Assembly (NCBI GenBank): GCA_022837485.1 | Contig: JALHHH010000066.1 | Coordinates: 1 to 41,119 of the forward strand | Direction of reading: 5' to 3' | Length of the DNA: 41,119 nucleotides | Source of the DNA: Bacteroidales bacterium | GTDB taxonomy: Bacteria; Bacteroidota; Bacteroidia; Bacteroidales; Lentimicrobiaceae | In this document: positions 17,198 through 24,474 of the stretch, one piece after another | How positions within the stretch are numbered: the first letter of the stretch is position 1 | How the letters are laid out: the number at the start of each line of letters is the position of its first letter | The notes under the pieces: generated by a model | Database searches by the model: none | What the model saw: the letters and a program-made list of their open reading frames with translations, nothing else | Told to the model about the DNA's origin: nothing | Program-made: the position numbers and the translations under genes

Positions 17198-17205
17198 TAC
17201 CTTTG
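17198..17205 (+). promoter_or_regulatory. -7 promoter box of glyS, predicting a leaderless mRNA
   Basis: TACCTTTG is a perfect TAnnTTTG only four bases before ATG 17210. Transcription would start at or within a few bases of the start codon. TTC at 17174-17176 is a weak candidate -33 element. Confidence 0.6.
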
Positions 17206-17209
17206 CTGC

Positions 17210-18733
17210 ATGGCAAACTACGACGAACTTTTCAAAAAAATTATAGCCCATGCTAAGGAGTATGGGTTTGTTTTTCAATCAAGTGAGATATACGACGGAC
17301 TTAGTGCCGTATACGACTACGGCCAGAATGGCGTGGAGCTGAAGAACAATATTAAAAATCACTGGTGGAAGTCCATGGTACAGTTCCATGAGAACATTGT
17401 GGGCATTGATTCTGCCATCTTCATGCATCCGACCATCTGGAAAGCTTCGGGGCACGTGGATGCGTTCAACGATCCCATGATCGACAACAAGGATTCGAAA
17501 AAACGGTACCGTGCGGATGTGCTGCTAGAAGATCATCTGGCTAAGCTGGAAGATAAAATCACCAAAGAGGTCGATAAAGCGGCAAAGCGTTTCGGCGATG
17601 CATTCGATGAAGCCCAGTTCAGGGCAACCAACCAGCGTGTGCTCGAAAACCAGGCTAAAATCGACAGCATCAAGGAAAGACTGTACAAGGGACTCGAAAG
17701 CAACGACCTGGCAGACATTAAAAAACTTATTGAAGACTGTGAGATCGCATGTCCCATTTCGGGTTCGCGTAACTGGACCGAGGTCAGGCAGTTTAATCTG
17801 ATGTTTTCCACACAGATGGGATCGGTGAGCGAGGAAGCCAACACCATCTTTTTGCGTCCGGAGACGGCTCAGGGAATTTTTGTGAACTTCCTGAATGTGA
17901 TGAAAACCGGCCGTATGAAGATTCCCTTCGGAATTGCTCAGATTGGCAAGGCTTTCCGCAACGAAATCGTAGCCCGTCAGTTTATCTTCCGTATGCGCGA
18001 ATTTGAGCAGATGGAAATGCAGTTTTTCGTGCGCCCCGGTACCGAGCTGGAATGGTTTGAATACTGGAAGAAGGTACGCCTGAACTGGCATCTGTCGCTT
18101 GGTCTGGGAGAAGAAAACTACCGTTTCCACGATCACGAAAAGCTTGCACATTACGCCAATGCCGCCGCCGACATCGAATTCCGTTTCCCCTTCGGGTTCA
18201 AAGAGCTGGAAGGCATCCATTCACGCACCGATTTCGACCTGAGTGCACACCAGAAATATTCCGGAAAGAAAATCACTTACTTCGACCCGGAGCTCAACGA
18301 AAGCTACGTTCCCTATGTAGTGGAAACCTCCATCGGACTCGACCGCACATTCCTGGCACTGCTCAGCAATGCCTATACCGAAGAGAAGCTCGACGACGGT
18401 TCCGAACGCGTGGTGATGAAGCTTCCGCCAATTCTTGCACCGGTGAAAGCCGCTGTACTGCCGCTTGTAGCCAAAGACGGACTTCCCGAAAAGGCAAGGG
18501 AGATCATGGACTCGCTGAAGTACGATTACTACTGCCAGTACGAGGAAAAAGACTCCATCGGAAAACGCTACCGCAGGCAGGATGCCATAGGAACCCCCTA
18601 CTGCATCACCGTCGACCACCAGACACTGGAAGACGATACCGTAACCATACGCGAACGCGATACCATGCTTCAGGAACGGGTTGATATCGCCAAAGTGAAG
18701 GAAATCATCGCGTCAAGGTTAAGGGTAAACTGA
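17210..18733 (+). CDS. glyS: Glycyl-tRNA synthetase (dimeric class II type)
   Basis: This enzyme charges tRNA-Gly in the cytoplasm. The 507-residue single-chain form is the alpha2 type shared with eukaryotes and archaea rather than the two-gene glyQ/glyS type. The N-terminus HAKEYGFVFQSSEIYDGL is canonical, which fixes the start. The core shows SGSRNWTEVRQFNLMF, LRPETAQGIFVNF, GKAFRNEIVARQFIFRMREF (motif 2) and VVETSIGLDRTFLALL (motif 3). A C-terminal anticodon-binding domain begins near VKAAVLPLV. It is monocistronic between its own -7 box and a strong terminator at 18762. Confidence 0.97.
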   Translation: MANYDELFKKIIAHAKEYGFVFQSSEIYDGLSAVYDYGQNGVELKNNIKNHWWKSMVQFHENIVGIDSAIFMHPTIWKASGHVDAFNDPMIDNKDSKKRYRADVLLEDHLAKLEDKITKEVDKAAKRFGDAFDEAQFRATNQRVLENQAKIDSIKERLYKGLESNDLADIKKLIEDCEIACPISGSRNWTEVRQFNLMFSTQMGSVSEEANTIFLRPETAQGIFVNFLNVMKTGRMKIPFGIAQIGKAFRNEIVARQFIFRMREFEQMEMQFFVRPGTELEWFEYWKKVRLNWHLSLGLGEENYRFHDHEKLAHYANAAADIEFRFPFGFKELEGIHSRTDFDLSAHQKYSGKKITYFDPELNESYVPYVVETSIGLDRTFLALLSNAYTEEKLDDGSERVVMKLPPILAPVKAAVLPLVAKDGLPEKAREIMDSLKYDYYCQYEEKDSIGKRYRRQDAIGTPYCITVDHQTLEDDTVTIRERDTMLQERVDIAKVKEIIASRLRVN

Positions 18734-18761
18734 AAAATACCTTTAACGCACGGTAGAAAAC

Positions 18762-18810
18762 CATCTGCCGGCTTCCGGAATCAATCCTCCGGATACCGGC
18801 AGATTTTTTT
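18762..18810 (+). terminator. Rho-independent terminator of glyS
   Basis: CTGCCGG (18764-18770) pairs with CCGGCAG (18795-18801). An inner TCCGGA/TCCGGA pairing (18773-18778 with 18787-18792) extends the stem. A run of eight T follows at 18803-18810. This is the clearest terminator in the window. Confidence 0.88.
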
Positions 18811-18854
18811 TGACATAAAAATCTCAATTTCCCTTTCATCTGAAAGAAAATTCC

Positions 18855-19061
18855 GATTTTTGCACTTCCTGAACCATTGGATGTACAAATCGAATAAGGA
18901 TAGTGTGAACTAAATAACCGGCTGTCATTCTGCTGGTTATCCCTTCGTTTTACCGGACCTGATGTCCGGCAGGTTTCTTTTAACTTATTCAATAACCATC
19001 CGGATTCTGCTTTAGCAGGCAGACTGCGGCATCGCAGATTCCGTATAAACGTTTGTAATCC
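18855..19061 (+). promoter_or_regulatory. Structured 5' leader of the methyltransferase gene (possible cis-regulatory RNA)
   Basis: A candidate -7 box GATTTTTG (18855-18862, one mismatch) would give a leader of about 190 nt before ATG 19062. The leader holds a 9-bp hairpin, ATAACCGGC (18914-18922) with GCTGGTTAT (18932-18940, one G-U). A second hairpin, CCGGAC/GTCCGG (18953-18969), is followed by the T-rich TTTCTTTT, like a terminator. Then come two small hairpins, CTGC-TTTA-GCAG (19007-19018) and CTGCG-GCAT-CGCAG (19024-19037). Alternatively CGGATTCTGC (19001-19010) can pair 9 of 10 with GCAGATTCCG (19034-19043), excluding both small hairpins. Alternative pairings plus a terminator-like hairpin suggest attenuation or a riboswitch. 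No known class was recognised. Confidence 0.4.
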
Positions 19062-19850
19062 ATGAGTAACGATAACAATTCCATACACGATTTTGATTTC
19101 AATTTAATCTGCGAATATTTTTCTGCTCTTGAGCGTCAGGGGCCGGGCAGTAAGGAAGTCACCCTTCAGGCGCTTGCATTCACCGGGGTGCGCGGCGACG
19201 ACGCACGCATTGCCGATATCGGGTGCGGCACCGGCGGGCAAACGCTTTTTCTGGCTGAAAACACACCCGGGCAGATTACTGCCATCGATCTCTTCCCTGG
19301 ATTTATCGATATCCTGAACCGTAATGCAGCGAATGCCGGCCTGAATCGCCGGATAAAAGGGGTGGTCGGCAATATGGAAAGCCTTCCTTTCGGCGATGAG
19401 GAACTGGATCTGATATGGTCGGAAGGCGCCATTTACAACATCGGTTACCGGCGCGGACTTCGGGAATGGTTCCGGTTTCTGAAGCCGGGCGGATATATTG
19501 CCGTTACGGAAGCATCCTGGTTTACGGAAACCCGACCCGAAGAAATCGAAAAATTCTGGAACGATGCCTATCCGGAAATTGATACCATTTCGGCTAAGGT
19601 TGCACAGATGCAGGAAGCGGGGTTCATACCGGCAGCGCATTTCATACTGCCAGAATGCTGCTGGACCGAAAACTTTTACCTGCTGCAAAAAACCATTCAA
19701 CCAGAATTTTTGAAAAAACACGCAGGCAATAAAATGGCAGAATATCTTGTGGTAAATGAACGCCATGAAGCCAGCCTGTATGCACAGTACAAAAACTGGT
19801 ATGGGTATGTATTCTATATTGGAATGAAGCCAAAAAATTCCCATCCTTAA
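19062..19850 (+). CDS. Class I SAM-dependent methyltransferase, substrate unknown
   Basis: The 262-residue protein has the Rossmann-fold SAM-binding motif I IADIGCGTGGQT (residues 50-61) with the acidic AIDLFPGFID at the end of the second strand. Then come NMESLPF (motif II-like) and LIWSEGAIYNIG / FLKPGGYIAVTEASW (post-motif strands). The start DFDFNLICEYFSALERQGPGS is a recognisable small-molecule methyltransferase type common in Bacteroidota and Clostridia. The substrate is not known. The gene stands alone and its 190-nt leader is unusually structured, which suggests it is regulated after transcription starts. No terminator was identified in the 149 bases before the convergent pth. Confidence 0.8.
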   Translation: MSNDNNSIHDFDFNLICEYFSALERQGPGSKEVTLQALAFTGVRGDDARIADIGCGTGGQTLFLAENTPGQITAIDLFPGFIDILNRNAANAGLNRRIKGVVGNMESLPFGDEELDLIWSEGAIYNIGYRRGLREWFRFLKPGGYIAVTEASWFTETRPEEIEKFWNDAYPEIDTISAKVAQMQEAGFIPAAHFILPECCWTENFYLLQKTIQPEFLKKHAGNKMAEYLVVNERHEASLYAQYKNWYGYVFYIGMKPKNSHP

Positions 19851-19999
19851 CCGGGAATTTAATGTTCTGAAATCAGCAGGCCGGCAGAATCGTTGGAAGT
19901 GCATACGGAACAGAGGATGTTCCGGAGCTTTTACCGTTTGATTTTGCCGGCTTCTTTATTACACAAAGGTTCGCTGAACCGATGGAGTCGGGGTCCCTT

Positions 20000-20563
20000 T
20001 TACTTGTTATTGTATAAATTCATGGTATTGGTTGCCCCGGCGCTGATAAAGCTTTTGATCATTTCAAGGGCAACGGGAATTCGTTCAAGAAAGACCTTTT
20101 CCTCTTCCCGGGTAAACCTGCCCAGAACGTAATCGACCTGATAGCCGCGGGCGAAATTGCTTCCGATGCCTACCCGGAGGCGTGGAAAATTATTATGCCC
20201 AAGGGTTTCAATAATGTGATTAAGTCCGTTGTGACTGCCTCCGCTGCCTTTGGTTTTCATGCGCATCACCCCGGGATCGAGGTCGAGGTCGTCAACAATT
20301 ACAAGAGAGTTTTCGATAGAGATGTTTTCCTGGGTGAGCCAGTAGCGGTAGGCTTTCCCGCTAAGGTTCATGTAGGTTGAAGGTTTAATAATGACGATGC
20401 TCCGGCCTCTGAACCGGGCTTCGGCTCGTGAAGCCAGTCGGTCGGTGGTAAAACGTACCCCAAGATCCTGTGCCAGGGCATCGGCAATAATAAAGCCTAT
20501 GTTATGCCTGGTATTTGCATATTCATCGCCAATGTTTCCAAGTCCGATAATAAGGTATTTCAC
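20000..20563 (-). CDS. pth: Peptidyl-tRNA hydrolase
   Basis: Pth recycles peptidyl-tRNAs released from stalled ribosomes. With a GTG start at 20563 the protein has 187 residues, the normal length. The catalytic His in NTRHNIGF falls at residue 20 and the conserved Asn of GLGN at residue 10, the same numbering as E. coli Pth. The frame is open to an ATG at 20662, but that codon lies upstream of the predicted transcript start from the -7 box at 20650-20657, so the longer 220-residue form was rejected. VDDLDLDPG and KGSGGSHNGL are further family motifs. It lies downstream of rplY but behind a terminator, so it is likely transcribed separately. Confidence 0.95.
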   Translation of the reverse strand: MKYLIIGLGNIGDEYANTRHNIGFIIADALAQDLGVRFTTDRLASRAEARFRGRSIVIIKPSTYMNLSGKAYRYWLTQENISIENSLVIVDDLDLDPGVMRMKTKGSGGSHNGLNHIIETLGHNNFPRLRVGIGSNFARGYQVDYVLGRFTREEEKVFLERIPVALEMIKSFISAGATNTMNLYNNK

Positions 20564-20649
20564 GATGGATGTTTTGGATGTTTTTCCCGTTTGTCTGTAA
20601 ACACCGGGATTAATCTTCCTGTAAAAGTACCGGATGTTAAAATCCGGGG

Positions 20650-20657
20650 CAAAGATA
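20650..20657 (-). promoter_or_regulatory. -7 promoter box of pth
   Basis: The minus strand reads TATCTTTG, a perfect TAnnTTTG. It starts within 10 bases of the rplY terminator hairpin, so the T-rich tail of that terminator and this promoter share sequence. Confidence 0.6.
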
Positions 20658-20696
20658 AACAAAACCGGAGGCAGTGAATGAACGTCTGCCTCCGGT
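20658..20696 (-). terminator. Rho-independent terminator of prs-rplY
   Basis: CTGCCTCCGGT and ACCGGAGGCAG (20686-20696 and 20664-20674) form a perfect 11-bp stem with an 11-base loop. On the minus strand the stem is followed by TTTTGTTTA. It lies 23 bases past the rplY stop. Confidence 0.8.
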
Positions 20697-20718
20697 AATA
20701 AGGTATTTCTGGATCGGA

Positions 20719-21288
20719 TTACTTTCCGGGAGCTGCCGGTTCTACGTTGCGTGTTGAGAGAACGGTAACGATAATTCCGGTAGGAATATCAAGAAATTCG
20801 ACGTTATCCAATTTTAGGTCGGAAACCCTGAAACTCTGGTTGAGGTCGAGTTCGCTGATGCTGACTTCGATTTCGTCGGGCAGATGCTGTATCAGTGCTT
20901 TGATTTTCAGTTTACGGAACTTTTTCACCAGTTTGCCTCCGCGGAGTACTCCCGGTGAAGTGCCGGTAACGCGGATAGGAACGGAAATAATAACCGGTTT
21001 TTCGGGGTTCAGCTGTAGAAAATCGGCGTGCAGGATTTTATCGCTGACCGGGTGTGACTGTACGTCCTGAAGAACGGTCAGATACTCTTTACCATCAACG
21101 TTGATGTTGATAAGGTGGGTGTTCGGGGTATAAAGAATGGGTTTAAAGCTTACTTCGTCGGCGGAGAAGTGGACTTGTTCCTTTCCTCCGTAGATTACGC
21201 AAGGCACCTTGCCGGCATTGCGCTGGGCTTTAGCATCTTTTTTCCCTACGTTCCCGCGAAGGGAACCGCTCATAGATACTGTTTTCAT
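20719..21288 (-). CDS. rplY: Large ribosomal subunit protein bL25 (CTC type)
   Basis: bL25 binds 5S rRNA in the large subunit. This 189-residue form is the long CTC type. The N-terminal L25 domain (to about residue 95) has GKVPCVIYGGKEQVHFSADE and QSHPVSDKILHADFLQL, and the C-terminal TL5 domain contains GGKLVKKFRKLKIKALIQHLPDEIEV. It lies 43 bases downstream of prs with no terminator between, so the two are probably one transcript. The prs-rplY-pth order is conserved in many bacteria. Confidence 0.95.
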   Translation of the reverse strand: MKTVSMSGSLRGNVGKKDAKAQRNAGKVPCVIYGGKEQVHFSADEVSFKPILYTPNTHLININVDGKEYLTVLQDVQSHPVSDKILHADFLQLNPEKPVIISVPIRVTGTSPGVLRGGKLVKKFRKLKIKALIQHLPDEIEVSISELDLNQSFRVSDLKLDNVEFLDIPTGIIVTVLSTRNVEPAAPGK

Positions 21289-21331
21289 TGTTAATTGAAT
21301 TTAATTGATTGATATTGAAACAGCCCTGCAA

Positions 21332-22267
21332 TCATTCGAACTTAAACAGGGTTGAAATGGATTCGTAGTTATGAACTTTTCCGATGACATCGGCCAGCAG
21401 GCTGGCGGTACTCAGCACTTTTATCTTGGAAGATTCCCTTCGCAGGGGGATAGTATCCGTAACGATGACTTCGGTAAATGGTGAATTCTCGATTTTCTCT
21501 ATGGCACTTCCCGAGAGAAGGGGGTGTGTGCAGAAGGCCCTTACGCTGGATGCGCCGTTGTCCATCATAAGCTGTGCGGCCTTACATATGGTTCCGGCGG
21601 TATCGATGATATCGTCGACCAGGATAACGTCTTTTCCGGTAACATCGCCGATGAGCGACATGGTATCCACCTGGTTGGCTTTTGAGCGTTGCTTGTAACA
21701 AATTACAAAACTGGTATTCAATATTTTCGCGTAGGCAGCAGCTCTGCGGGTTCCGCCGGTGTCGGGGGAAGCCATTACCAGGTTGGGAAGGTTCAGTTGC
21801 TTGATAAAGGAAATAAATATGGAAGAGGCGTAGAGGTGATCGACCGGTACATCAAAGAATCCCTGAATCTGATCGGCATGCAAATCGATGGTAATGATGC
21901 GCTGAACTCCGGCAGCGGTGAGCAGGTTGGCTACAAGCTTTGCTGCTATTGAAACCCTGGGTTTGTCTTTCCGGTCCTGCCTGGCAAAGCCGAAGTAAGG
22001 AATTACGGCAATGATATGGCGTGCCGATGCTCTTTTTGCGGCATCGATCATCAGAAGCAGCTCAAAAAGATTATCGGACGGAGCAAAGGTTGACTGAACG
22101 ATAAAAAGGTCGTTGCCACGGATGTTCTCTTCGAAGGAGGGTTGAAATTCCCCGTCGGAGAAATCCGTTACAAGGACATCGCCCAGCTTTTTACCGTAAC
22201 TGTCCGCGATTTTTTCGGCCAGGTAACGGGTGGCTCTGCCCGAGAAAATGTTAACCACTGTGGCCAT
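21332..22267 (-). CDS. prs: Ribose-phosphate pyrophosphokinase (PRPP synthetase)
   Basis: Prs makes PRPP from ribose 5-phosphate and ATP for nucleotide, histidine and NAD synthesis. The 311-residue length is typical of class I enzymes. Motifs include the N-terminal FSDGEFQPSFEENIRGND, the flexible-loop region YFGFARQDRKDKPR, TIDLHADQIQGFFDVPVDHLYA, and the PRPP-binding DVILVDDIIDTAGTICKAA. A minus-strand TAATTTTG box at 22311-22318 gives a leader of about 38 nt. It is first in the prs-rplY transcript. Confidence 0.97.
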   Translation of the reverse strand: MATVVNIFSGRATRYLAEKIADSYGKKLGDVLVTDFSDGEFQPSFEENIRGNDLFIVQSTFAPSDNLFELLLMIDAAKRASARHIIAVIPYFGFARQDRKDKPRVSIAAKLVANLLTAAGVQRIITIDLHADQIQGFFDVPVDHLYASSIFISFIKQLNLPNLVMASPDTGGTRRAAAYAKILNTSFVICYKQRSKANQVDTMSLIGDVTGKDVILVDDIIDTAGTICKAAQLMMDNGASSVRAFCTHPLLSGSAIEKIENSPFTEVIVTDTIPLRRESSKIKVLSTASLLADVIGKVHNYESISTLFKFE

Positions 22268-22310
22268 TGCAGGTGTGCTAAAAGGGGTTACAAACTCAGC
22301 ATTGAGGCTG

Positions 22311-22318
22311 CAAAATTA
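22311..22318 (-). promoter_or_regulatory. -7 promoter box of prs-rplY
   Basis: The minus strand reads TAATTTTG, a perfect TAnnTTTG, with TTTC about 21 bases further upstream as a possible -33 element. Confidence 0.6.
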
Positions 22319-22404
22319 TAAATTTTTTTTCAGCCTTATGAAATGATTTTGACATTTGTTAAAAATTAACCTGCTAATCCCTTGATTTTTCGGCAAATTA
22401 GTGT

Positions 22405-22412
22405 TACTTTTG
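22405..22412 (+). promoter_or_regulatory. -7 promoter box upstream of queA, long leader
   Basis: TACTTTTG is a perfect TAnnTTTG. It would give a leader of about 165 nt before queA that contains a run of nine T at 22504-22512. Only weak pairing was seen before that run (TTGGC near 22454, GCCAA near 22487), so attenuation is a guess. Confidence 0.45.
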
Positions 22413-22583
22413 CACCCCTTTTGCAGGGAGCAGGAAATATGGAATTCTGTTTTTGGCAGGGGGAAGCAGGGATTTTCAGGCACAGAGCCAATGCAAACAT
22501 ACATTTTTTTTTGAAACGGTAAATTATTTTTTATTTCCCGTTACTCCGACAACGTATTCAACTTTACATAAAACTTCTTCAGA

Positions 22584-23639
22584 ATGAAACTCTCACAATT
22601 TCGTTACCAACTGCCCAACGAACTCATTGCCCGGCAACCGGTAGAAGACCGGGGATCTTCGAGGCTTATGGTGCTCAACCGTAAGGAAAAGACCATTGAG
22701 CACAAAATGTTCACCGATATTTTGGATTATTTTGGAGAAGGGGATGTCTTCATCATCAACGACACCAAAGTATTTCCTGCTCTTCTTACGGGAGAAAAGG
22801 AAAAAACAGGGGCGAAAATCACCGTTTTCCTTCTCAGGGAGCTGAATGCAGAAGCCCGTTTATGGGATGTTCTGGTTGATCCTGCCCGTAAAATCCGCAT
22901 CGGAAATAAACTCTATTTTGGTGACGACGATTCGCTGGTTGCTGAAGTGATCGACAACACCACCTCCCGCGGCCGTACCCTGCGGTTCCTGTTCGACGGC
23001 CCGTACGAAGAATTCAAAAAGACCATAGAAAGCCTTGGTAAAACACCGCTTCCTGAAGAACTTCAGGCTATCCGCGATATTATTCCCGAGGACAAAGATT
23101 GGTATCAAACCATCTACGCATCCAAAGAAGGTGCGGTAGCAGCACCCACCGCCGGCCTCCACTTCAGCCGCGAAATCATGAAACGCCTCGAACTGAAAGG
23201 CTCTGCCTTCGCTTCCGTTACGCTGCATGCCGGTGTTGGCAACTTCAGAGCCATCGACGTGGAAGACCTTACCAAACATAAAATGGACTCCGAAGAGCTT
23301 ATCATTGAAGAGGATGCCGTAAGAATCGTAAACAAAGCCAAAGAAAATCGCAAACAGGTTTGCGTTGTAGGTACCACTACCATGAAAGCCGTTGAATCTT
23401 CGGTTACCATCTCGGGAATGCTTAAACCCTTCAGAGGCTGGTCAAATAAGTTTATATTCCCTCCCTACGATTTCAGCATCCCCAGCTCTATGATTACCAA
23501 CTTCCACCTGCCACAGTCTCCAATGCTTATGATGACTGCCGCCTTTACCGATTTCGACTTCCTGATGAAAGCCTATAAAGAAGCCATCAACGAAAAATAC
23601 CGCTTCTTTACCTATGGCGATGCGATGCTGATCCTTTAA
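22584..23639 (+). CDS. queA: tRNA preQ1(34) S-adenosylmethionine ribosyltransferase-isomerase
   Basis: QueA transfers and isomerises the ribosyl moiety of SAM onto preQ1 in the wobble position of tRNA, giving epoxyqueuosine. The 351-residue protein has the full set of family motifs: YQLPNELIARQPVEDRGSSRLM near the start, FIINDTKVFPALL, AAPTAGLHFSREIM, VTLHAGVGNFRAI and, near the end, SMITNFHLPQSPMLMM. The C-terminal YRFFTYGDAMLIL is also conserved. It is a single gene between its own promoter and a hairpin at 23657. No other queuosine gene is in the window. Confidence 0.97.
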   Translation: MKLSQFRYQLPNELIARQPVEDRGSSRLMVLNRKEKTIEHKMFTDILDYFGEGDVFIINDTKVFPALLTGEKEKTGAKITVFLLRELNAEARLWDVLVDPARKIRIGNKLYFGDDDSLVAEVIDNTTSRGRTLRFLFDGPYEEFKKTIESLGKTPLPEELQAIRDIIPEDKDWYQTIYASKEGAVAAPTAGLHFSREIMKRLELKGSAFASVTLHAGVGNFRAIDVEDLTKHKMDSEELIIEEDAVRIVNKAKENRKQVCVVGTTTMKAVESSVTISGMLKPFRGWSNKFIFPPYDFSIPSSMITNFHLPQSPMLMMTAAFTDFDFLMKAYKEAINEKYRFFTYGDAMLIL

Positions 23640-23656
23640 GAAAGAGATATTTCCAA

Positions 23657-23697
23657 CGAAAGGCTGTTGCCGGCGACACGCCCGTGACAGCCTTTCG
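23657..23697 (+). terminator. Hairpin after queA, likely terminator
   Basis: CGAAAGGCTGT (23657-23667) pairs perfectly with ACAGCCTTTCG (23687-23697) across a 19-base loop. A T-rich run (ATTTTTTG) follows some 10 bases on, so this may be a rho-independent terminator with a displaced T run. Confidence 0.55.
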
Positions 23698-23771
23698 GCT
23701 TACAGGCATTTTTTGAGCCGCCTCTTGTGTGGTGCTGCTTTTTCATGTAGGTTTGTGTTTATTTTTCAGGT

Positions 23772-24455
23772 GTGAATCAATTTGCAATCATCGTAGCCGG
23801 TGGCTCCGGTCAGCGTATGGGCAGTACTACTCCCAAGCAGTTTCTCCTTCTTGACGATGTGCCGGTTCTCATGCATTCCATCCGGGCATTCAGCCAGTCA
23901 ACGTCCGGAATGGAGATAATCCTGGTGTTACCCGAAGCACACATCAGCACCTGGGATATGCTATGCTCCGAACACAATTTCAGCATCCCCCACCTGCGCG
24001 TAGCGGGAGGAAATACCCGGGGCGACTCGGTTAAAAACGGCCTGGATGCCATCGCTGCTGCCAAAGGTGTGGTGGCAGTGCACGATGGCGTAAGGCCTCT
24101 GGTAAGTAAAGAGATCATCAGTAAAGGATTCATACTGGCTTCCAAAGGGCATAATGCAGTTCCCTGCACCGAAATCACCGATTCGCTCCGGCAAATTACC
24201 ACGGAGGGCAGTACACCCATCGATCGGTCAATGATCCGGAGAATTCAAACGCCACAGTGCTTTCCCCTTAACGTTCTCCGCAAAGCATACCAAAGTCTTT
24301 CTTTCCGAAACTTCACCGACGATGCTCAATTGGTTGAAAGCCTGGGTTTTGCAATTACACTCTTTGAAGGGAGTCCGGAAAACCTGAAAATCACAACAGC
24401 CCTTGACCTGCATCTGGCGTCTCTCTTATTGCATTCCGATTCGGAATCAGAATAA
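23772..24455 (+). CDS. ispD: 2-C-methyl-D-erythritol 4-phosphate cytidylyltransferase
   Basis: IspD makes CDP-methylerythritol in the MEP isoprenoid pathway; dxs, the first enzyme of the pathway, is also in this window at 33357. The 227-residue protein starts with a GTG codon. It carries IIVAGGSGQRMGSTTPKQF (nucleotide-binding loop, about residues 6-24), VAVHDGVRPLV, and IRRIQTPQCFPLNVL with FTDDAQLVESLG near the C-terminus, all family hallmarks. The cation efflux gene follows 19 bases after the stop and is probably in the same transcript. Confidence 0.95.
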   Translation: MNQFAIIVAGGSGQRMGSTTPKQFLLLDDVPVLMHSIRAFSQSTSGMEIILVLPEAHISTWDMLCSEHNFSIPHLRVAGGNTRGDSVKNGLDAIAAAKGVVAVHDGVRPLVSKEIISKGFILASKGHNAVPCTEITDSLRQITTEGSTPIDRSMIRRIQTPQCFPLNVLRKAYQSLSFRNFTDDAQLVESLGFAITLFEGSPENLKITTALDLHLASLLLHSDSESE

Positions 24456-24474
24456 TTCAATCAACCCGGTTCCC

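Noticed and set aside
20564..20662. 33-residue N-terminal extension of Pth
   Set aside because: The ATG at 20662 lies upstream of the -7 box at 20650-20657, and the GTG start reproduces the family numbering (His20).
22413..22583. preQ1 riboswitch in front of queA
   Set aside because: I could not find the compact hairpin with an A-rich tail of class I or the conserved elements of class II, and queA is not the usual target.
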